A stretch of 7,548 nt of DNA from Patescibacteria group bacterium (GCA_023487645.1 JAMDBX010000038.1:1-7548); one strand, 5' to 3'. Shown: positions 1-6,148, numbered from the stretch's first letter. Translations and numbers: made by a program. Notes: a model not told the origin generated them from the letters alone.

Positions 1-27
1 AACAACCGGCTGGCTAAAGAGCTGACC
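1..27. repeat. Left terminal inverted repeat, outer arm (likely chimeric)
   Basis: Exact 27-bp reverse complement of 396-422; the match stops at base 28 and may continue beyond the window edge. The copied sequence replaces the expected lon continuation just after the HYGLEKV motif, and GGTC is shared at the junction. An amplification or assembly fold-back explains this better than a biological repeat. Confidence 0.9.
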
Positions 28-989
28 TTTTCCAAGCCATAGTGGTCCTGATCGAGCACAGTTTTAGCTTTTTTCAAGTCAACCTTGGTGTCATCTTTTT
101 TGCTCCATGGCAAATCGCCTACCCATTCTAAATAAGTACGAAGGTAAGGTGTTTCCGGACTAAAATCAGGCATTTTCTTAAGTCTGTCAAGTTCTGTCAA
201 AACCCTTTTGCTTGCCTCTTCCGGCAGCTTAGCAGCCAGGATTTTTTTCTTCAGATCACCAAACTCTTTTTCCTCTTCCGACACTCCCAGTTCTTTTTCA
301 ATCGCCTTCAGCCTTTCCCTTAGAAAGAAGTCCTTCTGGGCTTTTTCCACATCCTGCTCTAAACTTTGCTGGATCTTTTGTTCGGCCTGGGCAATGGTCA
401 GCTCTTTAGCCAGCCGGTTGTTTAGTTTCTGCAGTCTTTTTTTAATATCGGTCTCCTCTAAAATCTCCAATTTCTCGGGGAAGTCCAGCCTTAGGGCAGA
501 AGCGATCATATCGGAAATTTTGTCAGGGGCAATATATTCTTTTTGCGCTTCTTCAATAATACCCATTGGCACTGCTCCATGCAGCTTAATCAGCTTAGTG
601 AATTCATCAAAGGCAGAGCGTGACAAAGCCTCAAGCTCTGTCACCCCGTTGGCATGGGCTTCCTTAATCTCAACTACTTCGGCCATTGCCATTCCCTCTT
701 CCGAGTAATCGTCTTTGATCCTAACCCGGTTTAATCCCTCTAAAACCACCCCCATTAAACCGGCCGCAATCAGGCCCTGGGAAGCCACCTTAGCCAAAAC
801 CCCTATCTTGCTCTTTTTGTCATCTTGCCGGAAAACTAGTACCAGCTGGCTGTCTTTTTCCAGGGCGTGATTTATGGCTTTGGTCATGGACTCGTCTTCA
901 ATCATCAGAGGCACTCTTTCACCCGGGAAAATGACCACTTTATCTAAAACCAGTGCGGCATAAGTTTTTTCCTGTCTGTCGAAAAACAT
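1..989 (-). CDS. lon: ATP-dependent protease Lon (LonA), 5' part only
   Basis: Lon is a cytoplasmic AAA+ serine protease that degrades misfolded and regulatory proteins. Visible here are the N-terminal substrate-recognition (LAN) domain (about residues 5-190, including DKVVIFPGERVPL and the LEGLNRVRI strand) and the charged helical linker (about 195-310, including KDFFLRERLKAIEKELG). The segment DLPWSKK, then LDQDHYGLEKV, normally sits just before the AAA+ module. The Walker motifs and the Ser-Lys protease domain lie beyond the window. The ATG at 989 fits the family N-terminus, and a GGTGAT stretch lies about 8 nt upstream. Residues 1-322 are authentic. After V322 the family expects K(E/D)RILEYLAV, but the frame reads SSLASRL because bases 1-27 are a fold-back copy of 396-422. 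The gene lies 67 bp downstream of purT on the same strand with no terminator visible, so co-transcription is possible. Confidence 0.93.
   Translation of the reverse strand, partial: MFFDRQEKTYAALVLDKVVIFPGERVPLMIEDESMTKAINHALEKDSQLVLVFRQDDKKSKIGVLAKVASQGLIAAGLMGVVLEGLNRVRIKDDYSEEGMAMAEVVEIKEAHANGVTELEALSRSAFDEFTKLIKLHGAVPMGIIEEAQKEYIAPDKISDMIASALRLDFPEKLEILEETDIKKRLQKLNNRLAKELTIAQAEQKIQQSLEQDVEKAQKDFFLRERLKAIEKELGVSEEEKEFGDLKKKILAAKLPEEASKRVLTELDRLKKMPDFSPETPYLRTYLEWVGDLPWSKKDDTKVDLKKAKTVLDQDHYGLEKVSSLASRL
396..422. repeat. Left inverted repeat, inner arm (native lon sequence)
   Basis: Native partner of the 1-27 arm, lying inside the lon helical linker, where it encodes the stretch NRLAKELT in good family context. 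This arm is therefore the original and 1-27 the copy. Confidence 0.9.
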
Positions 990-1056
990 CTGGAGATCAC
1001 CATACCTTATTTGGATTAGAATTGGGCTAAATTTCTGTAAAAATTAAGCCAGAGGA

Positions 1057-2343
1057 TTATTTTTGAAAAAGATGTTTTTCTCTGGATTCTTGTCTTTGCC
1101 ACTTTGGTGACTGGCGGGTGGCCATTTCTATTTTATGGGCGGCTATTTCAGCTTTTTTCTTGGCTTTCTCTACATCAGGATCTGTGGCTAACACTATACC
1201 CATCCTTCTGTTTATGTGTGCCTCATTTTTACCAAACAGCAATACTGTTACCCCTTCCTCATTTAAGGCATTCCATAGATTGCCATAGCCTGGGTCAAAG
1301 CCTGCCGTGGGCGCCAAAATCACATGAGAAGCAGCCGGAGTAATAATGGGCACTACGTCAAATCCCAAACGCTCTTTTGTTGGAATAGGCAAACCGGTAA
1401 TAGCCCTAACATGCAAGGCAGCCTCTGAAAAACCTAATTGGTGGGAAGCAAAAGTAACCATGCCGGTGTCATGCGGCCTTGGACTACACTCATTGGCCCA
1501 AACATAATCTCCCTTAACAAACAATTCACAGCCAAACACCCCTACTCCTCCTAAAGCATCAGTCACTTTCCTAGCTATTTGATAAACCTTTTTTTCAGCT
1601 TCTTCACTGATCTCTGCCAATTGCCAACTTGAGTGGTAATCCCCTCCTCTGGTTTGATACTGGCCGACCGGATGGCAAAATGAAGTTTTAATTTTGCCGC
1701 CTTCGAAATGTCTGATCACCAGTTCAGTCACCTCCAAATCAAAATCAATGTTTTTCTCTACAATTAATTTGTCAGCCGAGCCGCGGGCATCTGCATGAGC
1801 TTTTTCGAAGGCCCTTTCAATGTCCTTTTCACTGCTGACTTTACTGGAACCACTGCCGGAAGAATCCTGGATAGCCTTAACCCAGCAAGGGAAACCTGCT
1901 TTTTTGCAGGCCTTTTTAAGCTCTGCCAGTGATGAGGCATAATAATACTCTGAAACAGGTACGCCTGTTTTGACAATCATCTCCCGAACTCTTTCCCTCT
2001 GCATGGCGGTGTAGGTGGCCTTGGCATTGGGAATCACGTTAAAGCCTTCTTTCTCCAGTTCAAATAATAAATCCAAATTAATGGCCTCAATTTCCGGTAC
2101 AATATAGTCAGGTTTTTCCTTCTCTACAACTGATCTTAAAAAGGCCGGGTCTTTTAAGTTGCCGGTGTAGGCCCGATGTGCTATCTGCTGGGCCGGCGCT
2201 CCCTGATAGCGGTCAACGGCGATAGTAAAAAAGCCCAGTCTCATGGCTTCAATCACCACTTCCTTGCCTAATTCCCCTGAACCAAGCATCATAATCTTGG
2301 TAGCCTTGGCAGATAAAGGTGAGAAGAGGATATTACGTTTCAT
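1057..2343 (-). CDS. purT: Formate-dependent phosphoribosylglycinamide formyltransferase PurT (GAR transformylase 2)
   Basis: PurT makes formylglycinamide ribonucleotide from GAR, formate and ATP in de novo purine synthesis, without folate; it is a cytoplasmic ATP-grasp enzyme. From the ATG at 2343 the product is 428 aa (E. coli PurT about 392). The N-terminal pre-ATP-grasp domain has MMLGSGELGKEV (about 18-29) and AVDRYQGAPAQQIAHR, then DYIVPEIEAI, the GAR-contacting region. The ATP-grasp part has the KAIQDSSGSGSSK loop (about 155-167), then GVGVFGCELFV and SPRPHDTGMVT (metal/GAR binding). The C-terminal part has LFGKNEAHINRRMG, carrying the Arg pair that contacts the GAR phosphate. An in-frame TTG at 2394 would add 17 residues, but the ATG at 2343 aligns with the family start and has a -10-like box 12 nt upstream. 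The C-terminal tail (about 25 charged residues) exceeds the E. coli form. lon follows on the same strand. Confidence 0.95.
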   Translation of the reverse strand: MKRNILFSPLSAKATKIMMLGSGELGKEVVIEAMRLGFFTIAVDRYQGAPAQQIAHRAYTGNLKDPAFLRSVVEKEKPDYIVPEIEAINLDLLFELEKEGFNVIPNAKATYTAMQRERVREMIVKTGVPVSEYYYASSLAELKKACKKAGFPCWVKAIQDSSGSGSSKVSSEKDIERAFEKAHADARGSADKLIVEKNIDFDLEVTELVIRHFEGGKIKTSFCHPVGQYQTRGGDYHSSWQLAEISEEAEKKVYQIARKVTDALGGVGVFGCELFVKGDYVWANECSPRPHDTGMVTFASHQLGFSEAALHVRAITGLPIPTKERLGFDVVPIITPAASHVILAPTAGFDPGYGNLWNALNEEGVTVLLFGKNEAHINRRMGIVLATDPDVEKAKKKAEIAAHKIEMATRQSPKWQRQESREKHLFQK

Positions 2344-2355
2344 GAAAAACCAATG

Positions 2356-2361
2356 ATAATA
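2356..2361 (-). promoter_or_regulatory. -10-like box upstream of purT
   Basis: On the minus strand the hexamer TATTAT ends 12 nt before the purT ATG, and no Shine-Dalgarno sequence lies between them. No good -35 is seen. If it is used, transcription would start about 5-6 nt before the ATG, giving an almost leaderless mRNA. The same geometry recurs at three other genes in the window. Confidence 0.45.
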
Positions 2362-2439
2362 GGTCTTATAAAAATTAGCAACAGTTATCAACAAGGGTTA
2401 ATATCTCAATTTGAATGCAAATCCATTTTCGTCTCTTCC

Positions 2440-2498
2440 CTTTAATAGCTGGGTATTTCAAATCAGGGAGGAAATAGAAAAGTCAGAACTTTGCTTAG
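2440..2498 (+). pseudogene. Degenerate fragment A of a dispersed coding sequence
   Basis: This stretch lies between purT and the 107-aa gene. Bases 2458-2479 match 6841-6862 at 21 of 22 positions, same orientation, and both read QIREEIE on the plus strand. The flanks also align loosely (CTTTA...GCT...TA upstream; GAA..A...AGA..CTTT..TAG downstream). No start codon or intact gene is present, so I treat it as a remnant of the sequence seen better in fragments at 5401-5545 and 6734-6901. It is the weakest of the three. Confidence 0.4.
2458..2479 (+). repeat. 22-bp direct repeat, copy 1
   Basis: Begins TCAAATCAG and ends GGAAATAGAA; differs from the copy at 6841-6862 by a single G/A. Both copies are intergenic and share orientation and reading frame. 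Confidence 0.75.
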
Positions 2499-2547
2499 TC
2501 CCCTGTTGTCTAAAACCTCTGTTTTTATAGTTACTCAACTTAAAATA

Positions 2548-2871
2548 TTAGCCTATTACCGCTGTACGTACATCGGCTTCAAAAGCCTGACGCGCAGCTG
2601 GTGCTATCTTTGCTTCAAAAGAATTAAGTAGAGCTGTTACTCCAAGAACTCTTTCGTCATGATTACCACTTTCAAGAGCTGTAACAACTGCTTCAGCGAA
2701 CACTTTTCTTTGTTCAACTCGCTCTTCAAGGGTGCTTGGACAACCATGTGCATAGTTTAAGTATGCTTCACCCAGAGTTTCACCATATTTAGTTATTACA
2801 TTCTGTCTTAAAGCTGCAGCTTCTCGTTCTCTTGAAGCTCGCATACGTTCCATATCTTCGAGTCTTGCCAT
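2548..2871 (-). CDS. Uncharacterised 107-aa helical protein
   Basis: I do not recognise this family. The protein is soluble-looking, with no signal peptide or membrane segment. Residues 1-25 (MARLEDMERMRASREREAAA) are strongly charged and likely coiled coil. The rest is predicted helical, with Ala/Glu-rich stretches (RKVFAEAVVTALES, ARQAFEADVRTA) and a single Cys in YAHGCPSTLEE. The ATG at 2871 is chosen because a full AGGAGGT lies 6 nt upstream; a longer open frame reaching 2919 has no such support. The strong ribosome site and inferred leader of about 60 nt set it apart from its neighbours, which lack Shine-Dalgarno sites. It is transcribed divergently from the endonuclease-like gene at 2989. 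Function unknown; a small regulatory or structural protein is possible but unsupported. Confidence 0.75.
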   Translation of the reverse strand: MARLEDMERMRASREREAAALRQNVITKYGETLGEAYLNYAHGCPSTLEERVEQRKVFAEAVVTALESGNHDERVLGVTALLNSFEAKIAPAARQAFEADVRTAVIG

Positions 2872-2877
2872 AATGAC

Positions 2878-2884
2878 ACCTCCT
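2878..2884 (-). promoter_or_regulatory. Consensus Shine-Dalgarno for the 107-aa gene
   Basis: Minus-strand AGGAGGT with 6 nt to the ATG at 2871. This is the only full-consensus ribosome-binding site in the window, and it decides the start in favour of 2871. Confidence 0.8.
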
Positions 2885-2936
2885 CTCTGGGCAAATATTT
2901 TTTGTAAATTAACCGCCAACTCTTTACTTGATCAAG

Positions 2937-2942
2937 ATAATA
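2937..2942 (-). promoter_or_regulatory. Possible -10 box for the 107-aa gene
   Basis: Minus-strand TATTAT about 65 nt upstream of the ATG at 2871. No convincing -35 is found at 16-18 bp. If used, the leader is about 58-60 nt and includes the Shine-Dalgarno site. It would be divergent from, and closely spaced with, the plus-strand promoter at 2968-2976. Confidence 0.3.
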
Positions 2943-2967
2943 CACTAAATTACATTTACACGCTACC

Positions 2968-2976
2968 TGGTATAAT
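2968..2976 (+). promoter_or_regulatory. Extended -10 promoter (TGGTATAAT) for the endonuclease-like gene
   Basis: Perfect TATAAT preceded by TGn, an extended -10 element that tolerates a poor -35. It ends 12 nt before the ATG at 2989, so the predicted transcript starts about 5-6 nt upstream of the start codon, with no room for a Shine-Dalgarno site. Confidence 0.65.
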
Positions 2977-2988
2977 TTGCAGGCCATT

Positions 2989-3786
2989 ATGAAGCTTGTT
3001 TCTTTTAATGTCGCCCTTTTCGAAACAAATAATGAGGAGCTGTACGAATTTATACTCGGACAAAAACCCGATCTCCTCTGTCTCCAGGAAGTTGCAGACA
3101 AAATAGATCCCCATGTGAATCCTGCTTATATTTCCAAAGGTTTTATAGATAGAGCCACTCAAAATTTGAGATACTCATTCTTTGGCCCGAATTGGGAAAT
3201 CCACGATTTTCATCAAAAGAATTTCCATAAAAAAGAAAGTTTTGATTTTGAATTTGGAGGCTTCTTGCAATCTGGGAACTATATAAAAAGCAAGTTTAGA
3301 ATGCTCAAAAAGTCAAATGTATTCATTAAATATAAACGTATTAAATTTACAGATTGGCAAACTTGGCCACAAAAACAACCCAAGGCGGTTCAGATAGTAG
3401 ATATTCAGCTGCCTAACTTGAAGAAATTAAGGATTCTAAACTATCACGGTATCTGGACCAAGGAGAAAATCGGCAATAAAGAAACTTTGGCAGCTTGCAA
3501 AAAAATTAATGATCTGGCAAAGGAAGTTGATTATCCAGTTATTATAGTAGGAGACTTTAATCTCTTTCCTGATACAAAGTCTATGAGAGTGTTCAAAACT
3601 TTTATCAGTCTAGTGGATAAATATAATATCCAGACCACCAGACCAAAAAGCAATGAATTAAGCCATCTTGAGAGAAATGTTGTGGATTATATTTTGGTAA
3701 GTAAAGGGATTAAGGTAAACTCTTTTGAGGTATTGGACACTGATATTTCCGATCACCTTCCTCTAATTTTAGATTTTGAAGCTTAA
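2989..3786 (+). CDS. Endonuclease/exonuclease/phosphatase (EEP) domain protein
   Basis: This is a metal-dependent phosphodiesterase/nuclease fold shared by ExoIII-like endonucleases, DNase I, sphingomyelinases and inositol phosphatases. The 265-aa product is one domain with all signature residues: N7 (SFNV), E34 (LCLQEV, metal ligand), H153 (YHGIW), D189 and N191 (VGDFNLFPD), D233 (VDYILVS) and D255-H256 (SDHLPL). It has no signal peptide or anchor, so it is probably cytoplasmic. The ATG at 2989 starts directly with the first beta-strand (MKLVSFNV); an in-frame TTG at 2977 would overlap the -10 box and is rejected. It is the only plus-strand gene, has its own promoter, and ends 9 bp from the convergent gene at 3796. 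Catalytic competence is well supported. The substrate (DNA repair, RNA, or a phospholipid/phosphate ester) cannot be told from sequence, and the Phe/Lys-rich stretch at about 70-120 looks like a family-specific insertion. Confidence 0.9.
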   Translation: MKLVSFNVALFETNNEELYEFILGQKPDLLCLQEVADKIDPHVNPAYISKGFIDRATQNLRYSFFGPNWEIHDFHQKNFHKKESFDFEFGGFLQSGNYIKSKFRMLKKSNVFIKYKRIKFTDWQTWPQKQPKAVQIVDIQLPNLKKLRILNYHGIWTKEKIGNKETLAACKKINDLAKEVDYPVIIVGDFNLFPDTKSMRVFKTFISLVDKYNIQTTRPKSNELSHLERNVVDYILVSKGIKVNSFEVLDTDISDHLPLILDFEA

Positions 3787-3795
3787 AGGTGGAGA

Positions 3796-4272
3796 CTAAG
3801 GTTTGGGACAGACAATGTTGTCAATTTTCCACTGGTTTTCTTCCATTCTTAAACTAACAGAAATCTGTTGGGTCTGTGCTCCAAAAGATTCATTGATTAA
3901 AACTTGACCGGTATCTCCTTTTTCTGAAACATTACCTATTTGGAGATCGGAAGGCAAACTTTGGCCGCAGACAATTGGATCAGCTCCTGCTTTGGCTACC
4001 CCTCCTGCATCAATATTCTTAGGAAAAGCTGGAGTTGTTAAACCGGTGTTATTTTGGCAATAGACACTAACCTCCCCCATTGCCTGTTGAGGAGGATTTT
4101 TCAGACATTCCTGGTATTTTTGATAAAACCTGGAAACAATTTCCCCTATTTGGGAAGGAGAAACTGAAGCAGTTTGGCTAGGAGTAACATTTTTACTGGA
4201 GGAAAAAATATAATAGCCTGCACCTGCCAAAATAAAGATCACTGCAATAATTATTCCCCTACTGATCTTCAT
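3796..4272 (-). CDS. Membrane-anchored DUF3828-like extracytoplasmic protein
   Basis: The 158-aa protein has one N-terminal hydrophobic segment (about residues 6-24, IIIAVIFILAGAGYYIF), then a Ser/Thr/Pro-rich linker (25-42) and an exported domain. The segment order IVSRFYQKYQECL, LTTPAFPKNI, GADPIVCGQ and the ending NQWKIDNIVC resembles DUF3828/NTF2-like domains, which also show the DP(I/F)xC and W-I--I-C pattern. Several Cys residues in the exported part could form disulfides. The anchor lacks a convincing lipobox, so it is probably an uncleaved type II anchor rather than a lipoprotein. The ATG at 4272 has a TATGCT box 13 nt upstream and no Shine-Dalgarno. It lies 131 bp downstream of the paired beta-sandwich genes on the same strand. 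Family assignment is from memory of the motif pattern; function unknown. Confidence 0.7.
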   Translation of the reverse strand: MKISRGIIIAVIFILAGAGYYIFSSSKNVTPSQTASVSPSQIGEIVSRFYQKYQECLKNPPQQAMGEVSVYCQNNTGLTTPAFPKNIDAGGVAKAGADPIVCGQSLPSDLQIGNVSEKGDTGQVLINESFGAQTQQISVSLRMEENQWKIDNIVCPKP

Positions 4273-4285
4273 GTTAAGTCAGTTT

Positions 4286-4291
4286 AGCATA
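4286..4291 (-). promoter_or_regulatory. -10-like box upstream of the DUF3828-like gene
   Basis: Minus-strand TATGCT ends 13 nt before the ATG at 4272. Two mismatches to consensus and no clear -35, so it is weak alone; the spacing matches that seen at purT, the EEP gene and the gene at 5362. Confidence 0.35.
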
Positions 4292-4403
4292 AATCAAGAA
4301 TTTGGCTCATTAATGATATCTTTACCAGTCAGTATTTTCCGATAGATATGTTTTCTAATTTTGTGCCTTTTTATAGTTGTTTTTATTTTGGCTTTATCCG
4401 TAG

Positions 4404-4886
4404 TTAATCCTTTGGATTCAAATCAATAGTTACCGTTGATGTCTCATTATTTTTGACCTCTATAGAAGTTATGGAAAAGTTGGGTTGACCAAATCTTTTG
4501 GGATAGGCAGCAGGATCGTTGTTGAAAAAAATGTAGGCAGTCCCTATTGGAACCTTTGTAAACATTCCAACCCCCTTATTATTTGTTCCGACAAAACAGG
4601 CTTTTTCTGGTACTACGAACTCACCGGGCTTTGCACCCGGATAATTAGCAATTGGCGGTTTTTTAACGGAGAGATTAACAGTGAGGTCTGAAACCGGTTG
4701 GCTGTTTTGAGTAATAGTTACCTCCACCTTTCCAAACCCCGAAGTATGACTGTTTAATTGATCACACCAGAGAGTAAACGGATTTGAGGTAATCGGATTT
4801 GGCAAGGTGGGCATAAGACCCCAAAACTGGCCGGCAATAATCATGATAATTGTTCCCAGGATAAATCCCACTATGAATTTCTTCAT
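4404..4886 (-). CDS. Anchored beta-sandwich protein, tandem paralogue 2
   Basis: The 160-aa protein has an N-terminal anchor (about residues 4-24, FIVGFILGTIIMIIAGQFWG) and a Pro/Asn-rich stalk. The exported domain carries FGKVEVTITQNSQPVSDLTV, a pattern typical of carboxypeptidase-regulatory or Ig-like beta-sandwiches. The later segments VPIGTAYIFFN and YPKRFGQP, and C41 with C97, all recur in the gene at 4883-5362. It differs by a roughly 12-residue insertion before C97 (PPIANYPGAKPGEF). Its ATG overlaps the upstream gene's TGA as ATGA, so it is probably translated by coupling from the same mRNA. No catalytic motif is seen; a structural, adhesion or carrier-like envelope role is a guess. 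Confidence 0.75.
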   Translation of the reverse strand: MKKFIVGFILGTIIMIIAGQFWGLMPTLPNPITSNPFTLWCDQLNSHTSGFGKVEVTITQNSQPVSDLTVNLSVKKPPIANYPGAKPGEFVVPEKACFVGTNNKGVGMFTKVPIGTAYIFFNNDPAAYPKRFGQPNFSITSIEVKNNETSTVTIDLNPKD

Positions 4887-5362
4887 TGATTCTTAAGTTC
4901 CAGTGTTTTTTCGACTAATTGCCCTTGTAAAATCATTACTTGTTCAGTGGGCGGATGACCAAACTGCTTAGGGTAGGCATTCTCGTTAAAAAAGATAAAC
5001 ATTTGTCCGGTAGGTACTGTCTCAAACGAGACCGTACCGTTTTTATCCGTTTTTTGCATGCAGCGGATCGGGCCCGGATGACTACTCAAATCCACCTCCA
5101 AATCTCCTATCGGTTTTCCATTACCTGTGATAGTCACTTTCAAATTGCCAAAAGCAGATGCACCGGTAACCAGATCCTTGCAACTTTTAACATCTTTATC
5201 AGCTATCTGATTGGATGGCTGGTTTCGCTCGTTTTGGTTTTTAAGAAGACCCAAAAATTTTTCCGGATTTTGAAAATAGCCAAACTTAATATAGCCAAAA
5301 ATTGTATTAAACAAAATTCCTAAGATAAGTGCTGTTATTAGACCTGAAAGAAAGTTTTTCAT
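4883..5362 (-). CDS. Anchored beta-sandwich protein, tandem paralogue 1
   Basis: The 159-aa protein has an N-terminal hydrophobic anchor (about residues 4-25, FLSGLITALILGILFNTIFG), a polar linker (about 30-57) and an exported domain. That domain holds C61, FGNLKVTITGNGKPIGDLEV, C101, VPTGQMFIFFN and YPKQFGHPP, followed by a final strand. The VTIT-N-x-P---DL-V-LS and DKNG-V-F--VP-G pattern is what carboxypeptidase-regulatory/transthyretin-like modules show, usually as stalks or surface modules. The conserved Cys pair suggests one disulfide outside the membrane. It is first of a two-gene unit, overlapping its paralogue by 4 bp. The ATG at 5362 is preceded by GAGAG and by a promoter with a perfect TTGACA. 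Function unknown. Confidence 0.78.
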   Translation of the reverse strand: MKNFLSGLITALILGILFNTIFGYIKFGYFQNPEKFLGLLKNQNERNQPSNQIADKDVKSCKDLVTGASAFGNLKVTITGNGKPIGDLEVDLSSHPGPIRCMQKTDKNGTVSFETVPTGQMFIFFNENAYPKQFGHPPTEQVMILQGQLVEKTLELKNQ

Positions 5363-5375
5363 GAACTCTCTTTTT

Positions 5376-5402
5376 ATTTTAGCAAAAAAAGGACTGTGTC
5401 AA
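5376..5402 (-). promoter_or_regulatory. Promoter for the paired beta-sandwich genes
   Basis: Minus strand TTGACA (5402-5397), 15-bp spacer, TAAAAT (5381-5376). The spacer is shorter than the ideal 17, but both hexamers are good. The -10 ends 13 nt before the ATG at 5362, predicting a leader of only about 6 nt. The -35 abuts the degenerate coding fragment at 5401-5545. Confidence 0.55.
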
Positions 5403-5545
5403 CCAAGCCTTGAGTCAGACGGAAGTTCAAGCTTTGGTTAATAACCCCGCAGGCATTCTTAATTTGTCAGATAACAAACTACAGAAAACCGTGGCTTGTG
5501 CTGCTATTATTTAAGCTTTTTAGCAAATTCTTTGGCAAAATTTGA
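5401..5545 (+). pseudogene. Degenerate fragment B of a dispersed coding sequence
   Basis: A plus-strand frame runs to a TAA at 5512-5514 and reads SQTEVQALVNNPAGILNL, then SDNKLQKTVACAAII. It has a coding-like composition but only a TTG (5410) as possible start. The part DNKLQKTVACAAII aligns with RNTNITTTLACII of fragment C (6734-6901); the gaps are one codon and two codons (GCTGCT), so the frame is kept. Beyond the stop a shifted frame reads KLFSKFFGKI, aligning with KAFSDFRLVAQI of fragment C, so B looks frameshifted. It could instead be a short expressed ORF, which I consider less likely. Confidence 0.5.
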
Positions 5546-6145
5546 TTATAAATATAATAGACCTTCGTATAACCCCACCCCAACATACAAACCGAATACG
5601 GCAATCCAGTAATCATCCCGCCATGTTTTCGTGATTAACAAAACCAAATGTGAGAAACCTACTACAAATGTTGCTTTGAAAAAGGTAAACGAAACAAGAG
5701 ATATTGCCGACATCAAATACGCCCCTAATAAAATAATCGGTAATAAAAAATATGCCCAGCTCAATCTAATTTCCTTGTGCCCAATACTGTGTGTCGCATT
5801 CACACCAAACATCCATAAATAAAGACCACTGATTACCAATAAATCGATCTTGCCAAACCCTAAAATAAAAGGAATTATAAAATAAACAGGGGCACTAATA
5901 ATTTCATAATCACCCTTCCCGTACTTATTTTCCAGGATATCGTCAAGTTTATAAACGAAATAATTATAAGGGAAGGTTAAAAATAAAAAGACTAATAAGT
6001 TCCAATTGTGTGATATTGAGGCGCCGACAACGTATGGAATTAAAACGAAAAACCACTGTTCAGGCCTACTCTGGACGAGTACATTTTTGCCTTCCCTTTC
6101 CTTATTCAGAAGGACATATTTAAATTTTTCGAGATTAATTTTCAT
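5546..6145 (-). CDS. UbiA-prenyltransferase-like multipass membrane protein
   Basis: The 199-aa protein has a basic N-terminus and about six or seven hydrophobic segments (roughly 31-45, 49-66, 83-100, 102-120, 129-147, 150-170, 176-197). The start of the hydrophobic part, SRPEQWFFVLIPYVVGA, then FPYNYFVYKLDDILE (58-72), resembles the first half of UbiA-family enzymes, especially the lycopene-elongase type with FPxNLFxYGxNDxxD. UbiA enzymes condense polyprenyl diphosphates with aromatic or isoprenoid acceptors in the membrane. Here the NDxxDxxxD motif is degenerate (D68, D69, E72, G76), no second Asp-rich motif is found, and the protein is about 90 residues shorter than usual. A classical prenyltransferase activity is therefore doubtful. 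It is last in a tight minus-strand unit, 3 nt after the 26-codon ORF. Alternative: an unrelated polytopic protein. Confidence 0.55.
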   Translation of the reverse strand: MKINLEKFKYVLLNKEREGKNVLVQSRPEQWFFVLIPYVVGASISHNWNLLVFLFLTFPYNYFVYKLDDILENKYGKGDYEIISAPVYFIIPFILGFGKIDLLVISGLYLWMFGVNATHSIGHKEIRLSWAYFLLPIILLGAYLMSAISLVSFTFFKATFVVGFSHLVLLITKTWRDDYWIAVFGLYVGVGLYEGLLYL

Positions 6146-6148
6146 TTT

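Noticed and set aside
208..708. Long plus-strand open frame opposite lon, Ser/Phe-rich
   Set aside because: Antisense shadow of lon codons; the composition is that of a reversed charged helical region and the lon frame is clearly the real one.
2344..2394. Longer purT starting at a TTG at 2394
   Set aside because: The 17 extra residues do not match PurT, and the -10-like box lies inside this stretch; the ATG at 2343 fits the family N-terminus.
2409..2422. ATTTG/CAAAT 5-bp stem with a 4-nt loop upstream of purT
   Set aside because: An A/T-rich stem this short is expected by chance, and no T-run follows to make it a terminator.
4294..4422. Minus-strand 42-residue open frame rich in Lys, Arg and Ile between the beta-sandwich pair and the DUF3828-like gene
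   Set aside because: It has no ATG, GTG or TTG start, overlaps the preceding gene's 3' end, and its Lys/Ile richness is what AT-rich random sequence gives. Nothing aligns with it elsewhere in the window.
4883..4885. Possible UGA recoding as in some CPR lineages (Gracilibacteria, Absconditabacteria)
   Set aside because: TGA acts as a natural stop here (ATGA overlap) and at 6873-6871, and no gene needs TGA read as an amino acid. The standard bacterial code fits.
5510..5548. In-frame extension of 12 codons after the TAA of the UbiA-like gene (SNFAKEFAKKLK)
   Set aside because: Looks amphipathic, but there is no readthrough signal, and the same bases are better explained by the plus-strand degenerate fragment.
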